Positions 16,268-25,976 are shown, numbered from the stretch's first letter. The stretch: DNA of 64,000 nucleotides from Bdellovibrio svalbardensis (GCF_029531655.1 NZ_JANRMI010000006.1:1-64000), one strand, 5' to 3'. Program-made: numbers and translations. The notes: generated from the sequence alone by a model not told the origin.

Positions 16268-16276
16268 TACCTTTTT
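16259..16276 (+). terminator. Terminator of the LTA-synthase-like gene
   Basis: GGTACGCCGTACC is a short perfect palindrome followed by five T. Its left arm is part of the second direct repeat unit. Confidence 0.65.
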
Positions 16277-16289
16277 GAGGCTCGCGGCG

Positions 16290-17540
16290 TTATGGAAGGT
16301 CTTCGCAGAATGGGATTTGCAGGTCGTGGCCGTCGTAAGTGAAGGGAACTTTTTCGGTCATTGCTAACTTGGACGGCGAGAAGATCAGGGCCGGATTGAT
16401 TTTTTTTGAGATGAGTTTGGCCTGAGGGCGACCGCTGTCATCCAGGTTCAACTCCAAGGCCCATTCGAGAAGTTCCAGTTTATAGGTCACAATTTCTGAT
16501 TTCAGTTTGCCAGCTTTATTGCGAAGCTTGGCTTTTTTGAAATTCACGCATTCGGGTTTATAAGAGATCTCAGTGACTTTGGCTTGCAGTCCATCAAAGG
16601 CATGATCTTTCTGATCGACACTCCAGCGCAGTACAAATCTACTTTGTTCATGTAAAGTCTGCAGTTGTGTTGCGACGTCTTTGTTAAAGGCTTTCATCAA
16701 AGGATCAATGGATTTACTGATCAGTTCTGCAGACGCCTCTTTGACTTCCTCGGGGGTGATCGTGTGACGGCAATCTGGTGATATGTCTGCCGCCATGGCA
16801 AGTCCCGCTATATTCAGGCAGGCAAAATTAGATCCATAACCAACTTGCGAAAAGGGCGCCTTTTTGAGGTTCACGTCCGTCGCTGAACCCATGGAATTCA
16901 AGAGGCCTTTGACTTCAAGATCTGCAGAAAAGAGCGGGGATCCTGAGTTGCCTTTCACCACCGAGCAGGGCACGAGGCTGATCACGGGACTTTTATTGTT
17001 AAGAAATAGCGGATTGGCCAAAGACTTCTGAATCGTTGTGCAAGTGGACTTCCGCAAAAGTCCGGAGCCATCACTTTGAGGATCAATCTTAAAGAGAGTG
17101 ATTTGTTCCCCGTCGCTAAAGCCGCTGGTACTGATGGGGACCTTCATGCGTGAGGTTTTCTTTTCAAGTCGTAAGAAAGCATAATCAGGAGTGAGGGGCG
17201 AGTCTTTAAGTGGCGGAGAAAGCCATTTCACCTTCGCACATTCAATGTCTTCTGCAGCGAGAGACTTGGTCGCAGGAAATGAAATCATAATGCGTCCCTT
17301 GCAAGAGACTTCTTCTTTGCGAAGATCTTCAGGGATGCAGTGCAGGTTGGTCGCGATAAGGTCTTCTTGAACCAGAACACCAGTACAAACGCTCTTGCCA
17401 TCAGACGCGACACCAACGATGGATTCAGGGCAACTCTCAAGGCTTTCGCATTGCACTTTATACGCGGGGAGGGCCCGCGCATCAAAGTGTATCGCAATGA
17501 GAAAAAGAAAAGCCGAGAGTTTTTTCATTGCTAAACTCAT
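16290..17540 (-). CDS. Exported trypsin/V8-like serine protease
   Basis: A 416-residue protein with a signal peptide (KKLSAFLFLIAIHFDARA). The chymotrypsin-fold triad is visible: His67 in LIATNLHC, Asp in TPDYAFLRL near 120, and Ser in VKGNSGSPLF near 210. Cysteines bracket the catalytic His as in trypsin-like enzymes. Residues about 255-416 form a C-terminal region I do not recognise, without membrane segments. An in-frame ATG at 17528 is an alternative start. Such exported proteases are plausible prey-digesting enzymes, but that is inference. Confidence 0.87.
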   Translation of the reverse strand: MSLAMKKLSAFLFLIAIHFDARALPAYKVQCESLESCPESIVGVASDGKSVCTGVLVQEDLIATNLHCIPEDLRKEEVSCKGRIMISFPATKSLAAEDIECAKVKWLSPPLKDSPLTPDYAFLRLEKKTSRMKVPISTSGFSDGEQITLFKIDPQSDGSGLLRKSTCTTIQKSLANPLFLNNKSPVISLVPCSVVKGNSGSPLFSADLEVKGLLNSMGSATDVNLKKAPFSQVGYGSNFACLNIAGLAMAADISPDCRHTITPEEVKEASAELISKSIDPLMKAFNKDVATQLQTLHEQSRFVLRWSVDQKDHAFDGLQAKVTEISYKPECVNFKKAKLRNKAGKLKSEIVTYKLELLEWALELNLDDSGRPQAKLISKKINPALIFSPSKLAMTEKVPFTYDGHDLQIPFCEDLP

Positions 17541-17561
17541 CGGCCTAAAAATGTTCTGACT

Positions 17562-18248
17562 TTATCCGGCTTTTCGGAAGTAGAGCTCTCTCTGAAGATC
17601 GGTGAGGGCATTGATGATCTTATCTTCGCAGGGAGCCGCCAAGTGATTGAATTCAACACCCAAAGTGAGGTGACTGATACCACGTCCACGGATATTTTTT
17701 ATCACACCTTGAATAACGATTGGTTCGCGGTCACCGAGGAAGATCTCTGCACGGACCAGGTCCTCGAGCTGCAAATGCGCTTGCTCTTGAGAAATCTCTA
17801 CCGCGCAGCCCTCAGTGCTGAGGTCCAACATGCGGCATTGATGAGAACAAATATTGTGATTCAAATAGTTGATTGTAAAAGTCGCAGAATAATTGGGAGG
17901 CATATTGTAGCGGAAGTTCTTGCGACGTTGCAGATGATATAGATGTGTCACCGGCAAGACGATATAGTTCTCATTCACCACGGGTTTGGTTTCAAACAGG
18001 TACTTTTCTTCACCAATCTGGAAGCTTGCCGCAAAGATCGAGTTGTCTTGCGGGGTCATCGCCGTTTCTTCCGGAGGATGGCATTTCAAATGAAACTGAG
18101 AATTCAGGCTGAGCACCTTCATCGTCAGACATCTTTCGAATTTATCCTTAAGAGTCACAGTCGTCTGAGCAGAAAGGAGCTTTTGCAAAAGCATTTGCTT
18201 CTCGTGCTCAGATCCAATGGCCTTAAAGATCACTAATGGTTCGCTCAT
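17562..18248 (-). CDS. PilZ domain protein
   Basis: A 228-residue protein with a C-terminal PilZ domain (about 115-220), the cyclic-di-GMP receptor fold. The ligand motif is visible as RRKNFRYNMP and, 30-odd residues on, DLSTEGCAVEI ((D/N)xSxxG). The N-terminal half resembles the YcgR-type split barrel in layout but I cannot confirm it. The ATG directly abuts the stop of the cyclic-nucleotide-binding gene upstream, so the two are coupled. Confidence 0.88.
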   Translation of the reverse strand: MSEPLVIFKAIGSEHEKQMLLQKLLSAQTTVTLKDKFERCLTMKVLSLNSQFHLKCHPPEETAMTPQDNSIFAASFQIGEEKYLFETKPVVNENYIVLPVTHLYHLQRRKNFRYNMPPNYSATFTINYLNHNICSHQCRMLDLSTEGCAVEISQEQAHLQLEDLVRAEIFLGDREPIVIQGVIKNIRGRGISHLTLGVEFNHLAAPCEDKIINALTDLQRELYFRKAG

Positions 18249-19391
18249 TTAAGCCGCCGCTACGATCTTATGACCGCATTCGCTACAGAATTTAACTCCA
18301 GCTTGAAGTTCGGCACTGCACGCAGGACAAGATGGGCCGCTGGATCGTTTCTTTGGTTTTTCTTCTTTTTCGTCCATATCGACGAAGCCTTTTTCATTCC
18401 ATTTTTCAATTTCGCGAAGCATTTTCCAGCTTTGCAAAATAGAGCGGAATTCTTTGATTTCAAACTGTAAAAGAACACCGGTGCCGCTGTTCTTTCTTTT
18501 CATGAACACACCCTTGCCTTCAAGACGGGCGAAGTGGTCATTGTTCAAGTTAATGCCAAGTTCATTTTTGCAGTGTTCACCAAATTTGGCGAAGTCGACA
18601 CTGACGATACCGAAGCGATCCGCCTCTTGGCCATCAGCCAATTTTAGCAAAGCATCCAACATTGTCTGACATAGTTCATCCACCTTAAGAAGCTCCATGC
18701 GGCCGCCCTTAAAGTAGTAGTATTGATAGAATTCAAAAAAGCTTTCCAACAAGCCCAGATCCAGGAAATGAACTCTTTGAATCTCATCGGGTCCCTCTGG
18801 ATTGTCCGGAGCTTTGCCCATTTCATAGAAAGCCAATTTCAATTTCACAAGAATATTGATCACTTGTTCAACGCGCTTAGGCCCCTCGGCAAAGATTCTT
18901 TGCGAGTATTGTTTCATCATTCCCCATTCGACAACGACACGACCCGGAGTGGATCTGTCGCCCTTATGGTTGGCGGTATGGAAGACGGCGCCGAAGGCTT
19001 TGGCGACCTGATCTTCCGGACATGGTGAAGAGTCTTTTTCAAGTTTGGAAGAGCGAACATCATTCATGGCCAGACGCAGACGATCTGCCAACGACTTGAT
19101 GATGACTTTCAACATTTGCGGAGCGCCTTCGTAGTGAGACTTCAAAGCCTCCACGGGGATCTCGAGCACTTTCGTTTCTGTTGTCGCAATGGCGGCGGTC
19201 GGGTGGGTGCTTGCGCCCAGGATGACCTGGTCACCAAGAATGTGCGAAGAGCCCAATTGGAAAAGGTCGATATTCTTTTTTCCGCGAATCAAGCATTGGC
19301 TGGCGCCACCTGACTGAATCAGGTAAACAGCCGTAATTTTGTCGCCATCCTTGTAGATCACTTCGCCTTTTTTAAAGGTTTTTACAGACAT
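18249..19391 (-). CDS. Cyclic-nucleotide-binding protein with C-terminal zinc ribbon
   Basis: A 380-residue protein. Residues 1-110 are a CRP-type cNMP-binding beta-barrel (FKKGEVIYKDGD, LGSSHILGDQVILG). Residues 130-325 are a helical region without an obvious known domain; a winged-helix output is possible but not evident. Residues 350-375 are a zinc ribbon with CPAC and CSECG. The ribbon suggests binding to nucleic acid or a protein partner. It lacks the canonical CRP phosphate-binding RxE/S motif, so the ligand is uncertain. It is followed without a gap by a PilZ gene, linking two nucleotide-signalling domains in one operon. Confidence 0.85.
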   Translation of the reverse strand: MSVKTFKKGEVIYKDGDKITAVYLIQSGGASQCLIRGKKNIDLFQLGSSHILGDQVILGASTHPTAAIATTETKVLEIPVEALKSHYEGAPQMLKVIIKSLADRLRLAMNDVRSSKLEKDSSPCPEDQVAKAFGAVFHTANHKGDRSTPGRVVVEWGMMKQYSQRIFAEGPKRVEQVINILVKLKLAFYEMGKAPDNPEGPDEIQRVHFLDLGLLESFFEFYQYYYFKGGRMELLKVDELCQTMLDALLKLADGQEADRFGIVSVDFAKFGEHCKNELGINLNNDHFARLEGKGVFMKRKNSGTGVLLQFEIKEFRSILQSWKMLREIEKWNEKGFVDMDEKEEKPKKRSSGPSCPACSAELQAGVKFCSECGHKIVAAA

Positions 19392-19534
19392 CTCGCACCC
19401 CTGCCTTCAAAATTCCAAATTTATTCTCGGATCCTATCGGTAAAAAGGGCCCTCAAGTGAAGGCTTTGGCTCTGGTACTAAGGTCCAGAAATCTGCCTAG
19501 AATTTTGTCTCCAGATGGGCTATAACGGTTGCAG

Positions 19535-19906
19535 ATGGATTATTTTTTTGCCGCGGCCTCAGCCGAACATCAAAAGAAAGAAAAGGCCAAAGCTCGCGAG
19601 CTGCGCCTGAGCCAGTGGTGGAAGCAGGAACTTGGAAAAGGGCTTTGCTATCACTGCGGGAATCGTTTTAAGCCTGCCGAGCTGACCATGGACCATCTGA
19701 TTCCTATCGCCCGGGGCGGGAAGTCCAACAAAAACAACTGCGTCCCTTCGTGCAAGGACTGCAATTCTAAAAAGGGTTATAAAACTCGCGCGGAAATGGC
19801 GATGGAAGAGTTGAAAGCCTCTTCTGAAAAGTCTGAGCCTGTCGCCGAAGGTGTCGGCGACTCGAATAATTCCACTGAAAATGCTGGCGAGTCAGAAGAA
19901 AACTAG
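19535..19906 (+). CDS. HNH endonuclease family protein
   Basis: A 123-residue protein with a single HNH nuclease domain: CYHCG, LTMDHLIPIARGGKSNKNNC and CKDCNSKKG give two CxxC zinc pairs and the DH...N catalytic core. The N-terminal 30 residues are charged helix (HQKKEKAKARELR); the tail after 90 is acidic and low-complexity. ATG at 19535 is used; a TTG two codons earlier is possible and neither has a good ribosome site. Stand-alone HNH proteins of this size are common in bacterial chromosomes, with repair or defence roles rarely shown. Confidence 0.83.
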   Translation: MDYFFAAASAEHQKKEKAKARELRLSQWWKQELGKGLCYHCGNRFKPAELTMDHLIPIARGGKSNKNNCVPSCKDCNSKKGYKTRAEMAMEELKASSEKSEPVAEGVGDSNNSTENAGESEEN

Positions 19907-19917
19907 AACCCTAGTTC

Positions 19918-21339
19918 TTACTTTAAATCCTTCACGCAGCGGAAACCCACATTGTTCATATTTAAATTCCAAGAAGCAGGTGCCTGCACTTCATTGACTG
20001 TGATGTCGCCAATGTTTGCAGCAAAAATTCCGGTTGTGCCTTTCTTGTGAATGCAAAGGGCTCCACCACGAATGACCTTCCCAGTGCTGCCACCAAAAAG
20101 ATTGCCGAGATAAACATCTTTCTTCAGAACTTCAGTCATGCCTGTAAAATCAAAGAGCTGTTTTGAACCGGGCTTAATATCCCAATTGTTGTTGTGATAA
20201 TCACGCCCATAGTTACTGGAAAGATCGGGTGTGTAAGACGATCCATAGATCGTATCGCTGACCCATTCCCAGGCATTTCCACCGAAGTCCCAAATCACTT
20301 TGCCACTGGCAAGAGTGAAAGTGCGGCGTTCATTATCCTTGGCTTTTCCAGTGCTGTCATAAGGGTCGTTGACATTGGTAACGGCCACGGGCTCTGACCA
20401 GCCAGAGTAGTATCCGGTGTATAGAGTGCCTGATAGTTTTTTGCCTTCTGTCCAATTGCTGTCTTGATTATAAATTTCAAGGGCCGTGGCGTTCCACTCG
20501 GTATTTGTTGGAAGACGATATCCCGCACCCAAAGCCGCGCAAGAATCTTTTGCAGTGGCTTTGTTCGCAATCCAAGGTTTGCCGCTTGGAGCAGACGTGG
20601 CTTTACCATCGTTTCCTTTTTTCATTTCAAATTTTGCAATACAGAAGCTCGCAGTTCCCAAAGATTTGTTAGCGGCAACAATCTCGTAGTTTTCAGGACA
20701 AGTCGTGACAGGTGGAACAGGAGTGGGTACCGGTGCCGGAGTAGGTGACGGACTTGGCGCAGGAGTTGGGCTTGGCGATGGAGACGGCGTCGGCGTCGGT
20801 GAAGGCTCTGGTGATGGAGACGGCGTCGGTGAAGGCACAGGCGCAGGAGGAGGCTGCGGCGCTGGAGTCGGACTCGGAGTTGGCGTCGGAGTAGGCGCAG
20901 GCGCAGGCTGAGGAGCTGGCGTTGGTGACGGAACAGGGGATGGCTCTGGTGACGGTGCTGGAGTCGGAGAAGGTTGTGGCGCAGGCGCAGGAGTTGGGCT
21001 TGGCGTTGGTGACGGAACAGGAGACGGCTCTGGTGCCGGTGCTGGAGTCGGAGAAGGTTGTGGCACAGGCGCAGGTGTCGGAGAAGGTGTAGGAGAAGGA
21101 TTCGGCGCCGGATTTGGAACCGGAGTAGGCTCTGGAGAAGGCGATGGACTTGGAGCCGGAGATGGATCCGGTGAAGGAGTTGGTTCCGGTTTAGGGTTCG
21201 GCGAAGGTGCTGGTGTCGGGGCAGGTTGCTCCGCGCTAGTGTTGTCATTTACAGGAGTATTATCTTCTTTTGCGCCCGAGCAAGAGCTGAGTATCAACAA
21301 GGCAGAAGAACAAAGTATGACAAGACGCAAATTAATCAT
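19918..21339 (-). CDS. Proline-rich stalk lipoprotein with FGE/SUMF1-fold domain
   Basis: A 473-residue lipoprotein: signal peptide with lipobox LSSC, lipid Cys at residue 20. Residues about 40-218 are a run of Pro-Thr/Ser/Ala-Pro units (PTPSP, PAPAP types), a rigid extended stalk. Residues about 225-473 are a formylglycine-generating-enzyme-like domain of C-type-lectin fold, with [28 protein letters not shown] and the end [10 protein letters not shown]. In exported proteins this fold usually binds or decorates rather than making formylglycine. It is predicted to project from the outer membrane. The regular Pro codons also open long meaningless frames on both strands. Confidence 0.88.
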   Translation of the reverse strand: MINLRLVILCSSALLILSSCSGAKEDNTPVNDNTSAEQPAPTPAPSPNPKPEPTPSPDPSPAPSPSPSPEPTPVPNPAPNPSPTPSPTPAPVPQPSPTPAPAPEPSPVPSPTPSPTPAPAPQPSPTPAPSPEPSPVPSPTPAPQPAPAPTPTPTPSPTPAPQPPPAPVPSPTPSPSPEPSPTPTPSPSPSPTPAPSPSPTPAPVPTPVPPVTTCPENYEIVAANKSLGTASFCIAKFEMKKGNDGKATSAPSGKPWIANKATAKDSCAALGAGYRLPTNTEWNATALEIYNQDSNWTEGKKLSGTLYTGYYSGWSEPVAVTNVNDPYDSTGKAKDNERRTFTLASGKVIWDFGGNAWEWVSDTIYGSSYTPDLSSNYGRDYHNNNWDIKPGSKQLFDFTGMTEVLKKDVYLGNLFGGSTGKVIRGGALCIHKKGTTGIFAANIGDITVNEVQAPASWNLNMNNVGFRCVKDLK

Positions 21340-21340
21340 G

Positions 21341-21370
21341 CGAGTAATTCCTACGTTAGTAATTTACTCG
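21341..21370 (-). promoter_or_regulatory. Hairpin overlapping the ribosome site of the stalk lipoprotein
   Basis: CGAGTAA (21341-21347) and TTACTCG (21364-21370) form a 7-bp stem directly upstream of the ATG at 21339. On the mRNA, the likely ribosome site AGGA falls in the loop beside the 3' arm. The hairpin could limit or regulate translation. On the plus strand it is followed by TTTTATTTT and could also act as a terminator. Confidence 0.35.
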
Positions 21371-21463
21371 TTTTATTTTGACAGTATTTTTATTCAATTG
21401 AGATTTTTATTCGCATAGACGCCATAATCGGACCCAAGCCCTGTCGCTCAACTCGACCTTAGC

Positions 21464-22093
21464 CTAAAGGTGACTGGTTTCCACCGCCATGATCGCAGCA
21501 AATTCAGACCCACGGTACAAAGGAATAAGCCACAAAATTTGTGTCTTTATAACTAAGCGTTCTAATGTTTCCTTCTCGCGAATGATATGCTCAGGCATCT
21601 GCACACGTTGAATGGTTTTTTCTGAAGTGCCCAGGAATTCAGAAACAATTTTCTGAATGGTGGATTCATCCTCTGCGGATCGCTCATAAAGATTCCACCA
21701 CTTGCGGCAATAGATATCCTCCAGGGTATAACTGGAAACTTCAAAGTATTTGAAGCTGCGAAAGATCTGCGTGTGATTCAGATTATAAATCTCAACCAGG
21801 TGATGATTTTCAATTACGTCCAAATGGTCAGGGTTCGCCTGAAGTCCCAGTTGCAGCAATGCTTGCTCGGTCAACTCACGGGTGCTCTGCAAAGACTGTC
21901 CTCGAAGCTTCATGGTCTCGCAAAGCTTGCGATACGAGTTCATGTCGTTCAAAACTACTTTTTGGGTTTCTTTCGGGAGAGTCGCAAAGAACGAGAGGCG
22001 GGGATTTGAAAAAGGTCGAATGAGAACGCCCTCATCAAGAAACAAGTTGCAGATTTGCTGGGCAAGAGTTTTAAACTGCTCATTCATGTCCAT
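21464..22093 (-). CDS. Hypothetical cytoplasmic protein
   Basis: A 209-residue protein with no signal peptide or membrane segment. Composition is ordinary with many Leu, Glu and Gln. The middle (DHLDVIENHHLVEIYNLNHTQIFRSFKYFEVSSYTLEDI) could be a PAS-like or heterogeneous sensory fold, but I see no diagnostic motif. A second ATG two codons in (22087) has a better spaced AGGG. Not recognised. Confidence 0.65.
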   Translation of the reverse strand: MDMNEQFKTLAQQICNLFLDEGVLIRPFSNPRLSFFATLPKETQKVVLNDMNSYRKLCETMKLRGQSLQSTRELTEQALLQLGLQANPDHLDVIENHHLVEIYNLNHTQIFRSFKYFEVSSYTLEDIYCRKWWNLYERSAEDESTIQKIVSEFLGTSEKTIQRVQMPEHIIREKETLERLVIKTQILWLIPLYRGSEFAAIMAVETSHL

Positions 22094-22158
22094 ACCCTAA
22101 TGCGATTGAATACAAAATGATAGAGTCGTGGAGAAATTTTCTGGGTACAGAGCGTTGG

Positions 22159-25100
22159 CTATTTCTTTCCGCAGAATGAAGCTTCAGGATCTTTTTTGCA
22201 AAGATATTCCTTCATGGCAGCGTTCTCTTCTTTCACGGAGGCCAATTCACGTTCCACTTTTAATTGATGAGCAAAGAAAACAGTTTTCAATTCGCGAAGA
22301 GCTTCAATCACTGGCGCGATCAAATTTGCATAGGCGACGGATTTAATACCCTGGCTGTTTGTTTTCACCGCTTCAGGAAAGACCTTTTCAACATCCTGGG
22401 CGATCAAACCCAGTTGGCGACTGCGATCAGAGCTGACGTCAGGCTTCCAATCATAATTTAGCCCATGCAATTGCAGAACTTTATCCAATGGATTTTGGAT
22501 GCTCTGAAGATTTTCTTTCAAGCGGATATCAGAACTTTGTGTGAGAGTTCCACTTAAAGTTGCATTGCCGTCGGCTTTCACTACAAAGCGTGTTGTGCTG
22601 CCAGAGCGAGCCGCGAATAAACTTGTGGCTGCATCCGTTGCGGCAGAATAAATCAGCATTCCGTTGCTTAAGGAAGCAGTGCCAGCATTTGTAAGTTGGA
22701 AAGCATAGCCAGGAGCATTGGTGCCCCAGTTGAGCGCAGTGCCTGAAATACCGGTGCCTCCGGGAACTGCGATAGTTCCTCCGTCGCCAACATTGAGGGG
22801 GGAATTTGCAACAACACCATTTGCATTGATAAACAAGGGACGAAAGCAGGCAGCATTAGGACAAAGCTCCATAGTAAAGCCATTGGGAGATATCGAATCA
22901 TTTGAAGCCAGCTGATACATGCTCCAAGTATAGTTGTTGGTTTTATTCATTAAAGAAACTGAATGGCTCACATCGGTAGTTACCTGGGCGCCAATACTTC
23001 CCAGGGCCTCAATCGGGAAGGTCGGATTTTGCACGCCAACACCAAGTCTGCCACCGGCATCAATACGCATTTTTTCATTTCCGCCGACACCAAATACCAG
23101 AGGTCGAGTGACTCCGCCTCCAGTGACCTGCATGATCCGGCCATAGCTGCCAGGAAGATAATCGATCAGAACTCCCTCATTGTTGGTGTACCAACCATTT
23201 GAGGCTGCACTGGCTTTCATGCCACCCGCGATCGACAAATTTGCATCAGGGCTGGCAGTGCCAATTCCCACGGCCCCCGTTGAGGTGATGCGCATTTTTT
23301 CATTCAGCGTATTATCTTGAGTTGTCGAGAAGGTCAGTGCTGCATCCACATCTGTCGTTAAGTTTGTTTGATCCACTTCATAGACTGAAGAGATTTGACC
23401 TGTTCTATTCATGGTGCCATTCGTAGACGATTCCAGAATATAAGTCATCGCTCCGCCATATCCCGTGACCGGAGAGGTGCTGTCGGTGCGAACCCGGACA
23501 ACTTCCAAAGCGGGTTCGATTCCAGCAGTATTGCTTCTGTTTTCTGCGGTAATGCCGCCAACTCCGGTGGCGGCACTGGAACTCGATAACCCCTTTTGAG
23601 AGTGAAAGAGCCCTGTCGAATACGTGGGGCTATTGATATCCAGACCGCTGCCGACGCTCGCGTTCGATGTAATAGCCAGTCTTTGTGCCATTGGTTGGAA
23701 AGTGAAGGCGGAATAGTCATACCAAGTGGAGGCGCCATTGCTCCAATAGCCACCTTTGAGTTCTGGATAACCAGCGGAATTGACTCCGAAAGTGGAACGA
23801 TAGACGGTGCTTGCCCCCGTGGCTCCCGTTTGGAAAGCAATTAGAGAATCGCCATTGGCATTAGTCGGGCGACTGGTGAGAGTTAGAATCGGACCAGTAA
23901 AAGCAGCAGAGTTGCGAGTGAACGAGGAGTTGAGGGCGCCCTCACCAATTTGAACCATATTGTTTGAATTGGTAAAATAAGGAGCGGCATTGTTAACATT
24001 CCAAATTCCGACAGTTGCCGCATCCAACTTTGCGGCGGTGATAGTGCCGTCTGAAATTTGCGATCCACTGATGGCGATATTAGTACAAATGAATCCCCCA
24101 GCAGGGGACACGAAGGTCCAAACCTGTGCAGCGGTACAGCTAGGCATTTGCGAATAAAGAACTTTTCCGTCTAAGGCACCTTGCAAACCGGTGATCTCAC
24201 TAATTGCAATCGCAGCATTGATCCAGTTGGTGCCATTGAATTTTAAATAGTCTTTGTCAGCAGGAGAGCTTAACAACAACGGACTGCCACTGATTTTTGC
24301 GACTGAAGGATTGGGGTAGGTACCACTAAGATCCCCACCGGCAGCGCCACTGGGGCTCGCTCCAGATATTAAAGTTGCAGGATCCACAGCTTGCCATTCA
24401 TTGGCCCCAGCATTCCACTTTAGGACTTTGCCATCGGCCAGGCCGGCCATATTAAGCGCCTTGCCTTTAATTTTATCTACGCTTGTCGCTGATTGTGTGC
24501 CACTGACATCGCCAGATAAAGAGCCACTGAAGCCTGCGGCATTGCCAGCGATATTGCCGCTAATTTTTGCCCCAGGAATAGTGCCTGATATCTGGGAAGA
24601 TGTAATCGAAATATCATAGCAATCAAATGCATTCGCGGGAGTCACGAACACCAACGACTGTCCCGCCGTACAACTTGTCGGGAACATCGTCGCATTGATT
24701 TTGTTATTCAGCTGAGTGGTTAAACTGGTGATGTCAGAAATGGCGAGAGTAGTAGGAACATAGTTTGACCCATCAAATTTCAAGACTTGATTGCTAGTGG
24801 GAGCAGTCGCATCCACCGGAGTATTTTGAATTCGCAAGGCATTGCCAAAGCGAGCATCATTCCCTGCGGCAACTGTTCCCGCACCGGAACCCACAGAAAT
24901 TCCAATCGTCGGAATTGTGGCCGTTCCACCCTTGGTCAAAGGAGCTGTGACATTCACATCACTAAGCATGCCCGCGCCACCAGCATCATTTTGACAGGCA
25001 AAAGAAGTTCCATCGAAGGTCAGATATTGCCCCGGTGAACAAGTACTCACGGCACTCTTTAAAACAAAATCTGTAGGGAGACGTCCCGCCAGAGTGGATG

Positions 25101-25578
25101 CGTTGAAAGCATTAAAGGCATAAGGCACTGAGCGGATTTCAGAATTTGGAGTGATCGCTTTCCAGCCAGAACCATCATGGAACTGCACCCTCAAGATTCG
25201 AATATCATCAAACTGTGGAGTAAAAATACTGCCACCGTCGCAAGTCAGATTTTGCGAGTTGCTAAAAGCCTGGGATAAAGTGAATGCCGTCGCTGGGTAT
25301 TGTCTGGAGCCGCTGCCAATTGGAACGTCAAAAACACCGCCGCTCCCAACCATGTTGATGCCATTGACCTGTTCGCGATAGATCACACAAAGTCCGTTGG
25401 GGGATGTGACTTCAAAAAGAAAACTGACGCTGGCGTTCTCTAACCCGCTGCCATCTGTTTTAACGATGCGACCCTGATAGGTGAGGGTATTTAAACTGTT
25501 TGCAGCGGCAAATCCAAAATTGGATAGACCAAGGGAAATTCCAAGTAAGAAAAGAACACCAAGTACGTTCAAACGCAT
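22159..25578 (-). CDS. Mosaic-adhesive-trimer-type fibre protein with S74 chaperone
   Basis: A 1,139-residue exported protein. From ATG 25578: signal peptide (LGVLFLLGISLGLSNFGFAA), a conserved head (LTYQGRIVKTDGSG, FDVPIGSG, RVQFHDGSGWKAI) and a long middle of short Gly/Asn/Thr-rich repeats such as GAAGGDLSGTYPNPSVAKI. The end (about 1010-1139) is an intramolecular chaperone of the S74 endosialidase type: SSDIRLKENLQSI, QLGLIAQDVEKVFPEAV, then a coiled coil. S74 domains trimerise tail-fibre-like stalks and then cut at the Ser-Asp junction. This is the domain order of the MAT fibres that B. bacteriovorus uses to bind prey. A GTG at 25695 would add 39 residues but hide the signal peptide. Confidence 0.85.
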   Translation of the reverse strand: MRLNVLGVLFLLGISLGLSNFGFAAANSLNTLTYQGRIVKTDGSGLENASVSFLFEVTSPNGLCVIYREQVNGINMVGSGGVFDVPIGSGSRQYPATAFTLSQAFSNSQNLTCDGGSIFTPQFDDIRILRVQFHDGSGWKAITPNSEIRSVPYAFNAFNASTLAGRLPTDFVLKSAVSTCSPGQYLTFDGTSFACQNDAGGAGMLSDVNVTAPLTKGGTATIPTIGISVGSGAGTVAAGNDARFGNALRIQNTPVDATAPTSNQVLKFDGSNYVPTTLAISDITSLTTQLNNKINATMFPTSCTAGQSLVFVTPANAFDCYDISITSSQISGTIPGAKISGNIAGNAAGFSGSLSGDVSGTQSATSVDKIKGKALNMAGLADGKVLKWNAGANEWQAVDPATLISGASPSGAAGGDLSGTYPNPSVAKISGSPLLLSSPADKDYLKFNGTNWINAAIAISEITGLQGALDGKVLYSQMPSCTAAQVWTFVSPAGGFICTNIAISGSQISDGTITAAKLDAATVGIWNVNNAAPYFTNSNNMVQIGEGALNSSFTRNSAAFTGPILTLTSRPTNANGDSLIAFQTGATGASTVYRSTFGVNSAGYPELKGGYWSNGASTWYDYSAFTFQPMAQRLAITSNASVGSGLDINSPTYSTGLFHSQKGLSSSSAATGVGGITAENRSNTAGIEPALEVVRVRTDSTSPVTGYGGAMTYILESSTNGTMNRTGQISSVYEVDQTNLTTDVDAALTFSTTQDNTLNEKMRITSTGAVGIGTASPDANLSIAGGMKASAASNGWYTNNEGVLIDYLPGSYGRIMQVTGGGVTRPLVFGVGGNEKMRIDAGGRLGVGVQNPTFPIEALGSIGAQVTTDVSHSVSLMNKTNNYTWSMYQLASNDSISPNGFTMELCPNAACFRPLFINANGVVANSPLNVGDGGTIAVPGGTGISGTALNWGTNAPGYAFQLTNAGTASLSNGMLIYSAATDAATSLFAARSGSTTRFVVKADGNATLSGTLTQSSDIRLKENLQSIQNPLDKVLQLHGLNYDWKPDVSSDRSRQLGLIAQDVEKVFPEAVKTNSQGIKSVAYANLIAPVIEALRELKTVFFAHQLKVERELASVKEENAAMKEYLCKKDPEASFCGKK

Positions 25579-25976
25579 ACAAGACGTATCGGAATGTGGT
25601 TGCCGAAGGTGCAGGGTGGGAACCTTAAGGCGAAGGAAACTCAAAAAAAGAGGGCTATAAACATCAAATTGAAGGGTGAATTTATAGGAAATCACGAACC
25701 TTGCCTCGAATTAAGACCCAAAAAAGCGTAAAAAATGGGGCTTAAAGGGGGTAAAAAAGGCGGGTTTTTAGTTGTTCCAGAGCCTTTTTTGGCGCGGCTT
25801 TGAGAGGAGAAAAGGTCTTTTAAAGACAGCTTTTGGTGCAAACCAAAAAAACTCATATTCAATTTTACGCCAAGCAGCGTTGGGCCTTTGGTCTTGATTT
25901 GACTCCCCACGTTGGAGTTAAGCTATCAAAGTCATTCATTAAAATTCGTTAACATCGTGTGAAGGATTAAGCGACT
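25579..25976. other. Intergenic region between divergent fibre and topoisomerase VI genes
   Basis: About 400 bases without a supportable gene. It must hold divergent promoters. TTGACT at 25899 is a possible -35 box, but no well-spaced -10 follows. Runs of A and T (for example GGGTTTTT, GCCTTTTTTGG) are present. I see no clear operator or repeat. Confidence 0.4.

Noticed and set aside
20705-21230. Possible CRISPR or minisatellite array
   Set aside because: The repeats are short in-frame Pro-x codons with no uniform unit or unique spacers.
20622-21248. A 208-residue Arg/Leu-rich minus-strand frame and a Gly-rich plus-strand frame over the stalk lipoprotein
   Set aside because: They are frames opened by the repeated proline codons. 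The lipoprotein frame has the lipobox, stalk and FGE-fold domain.
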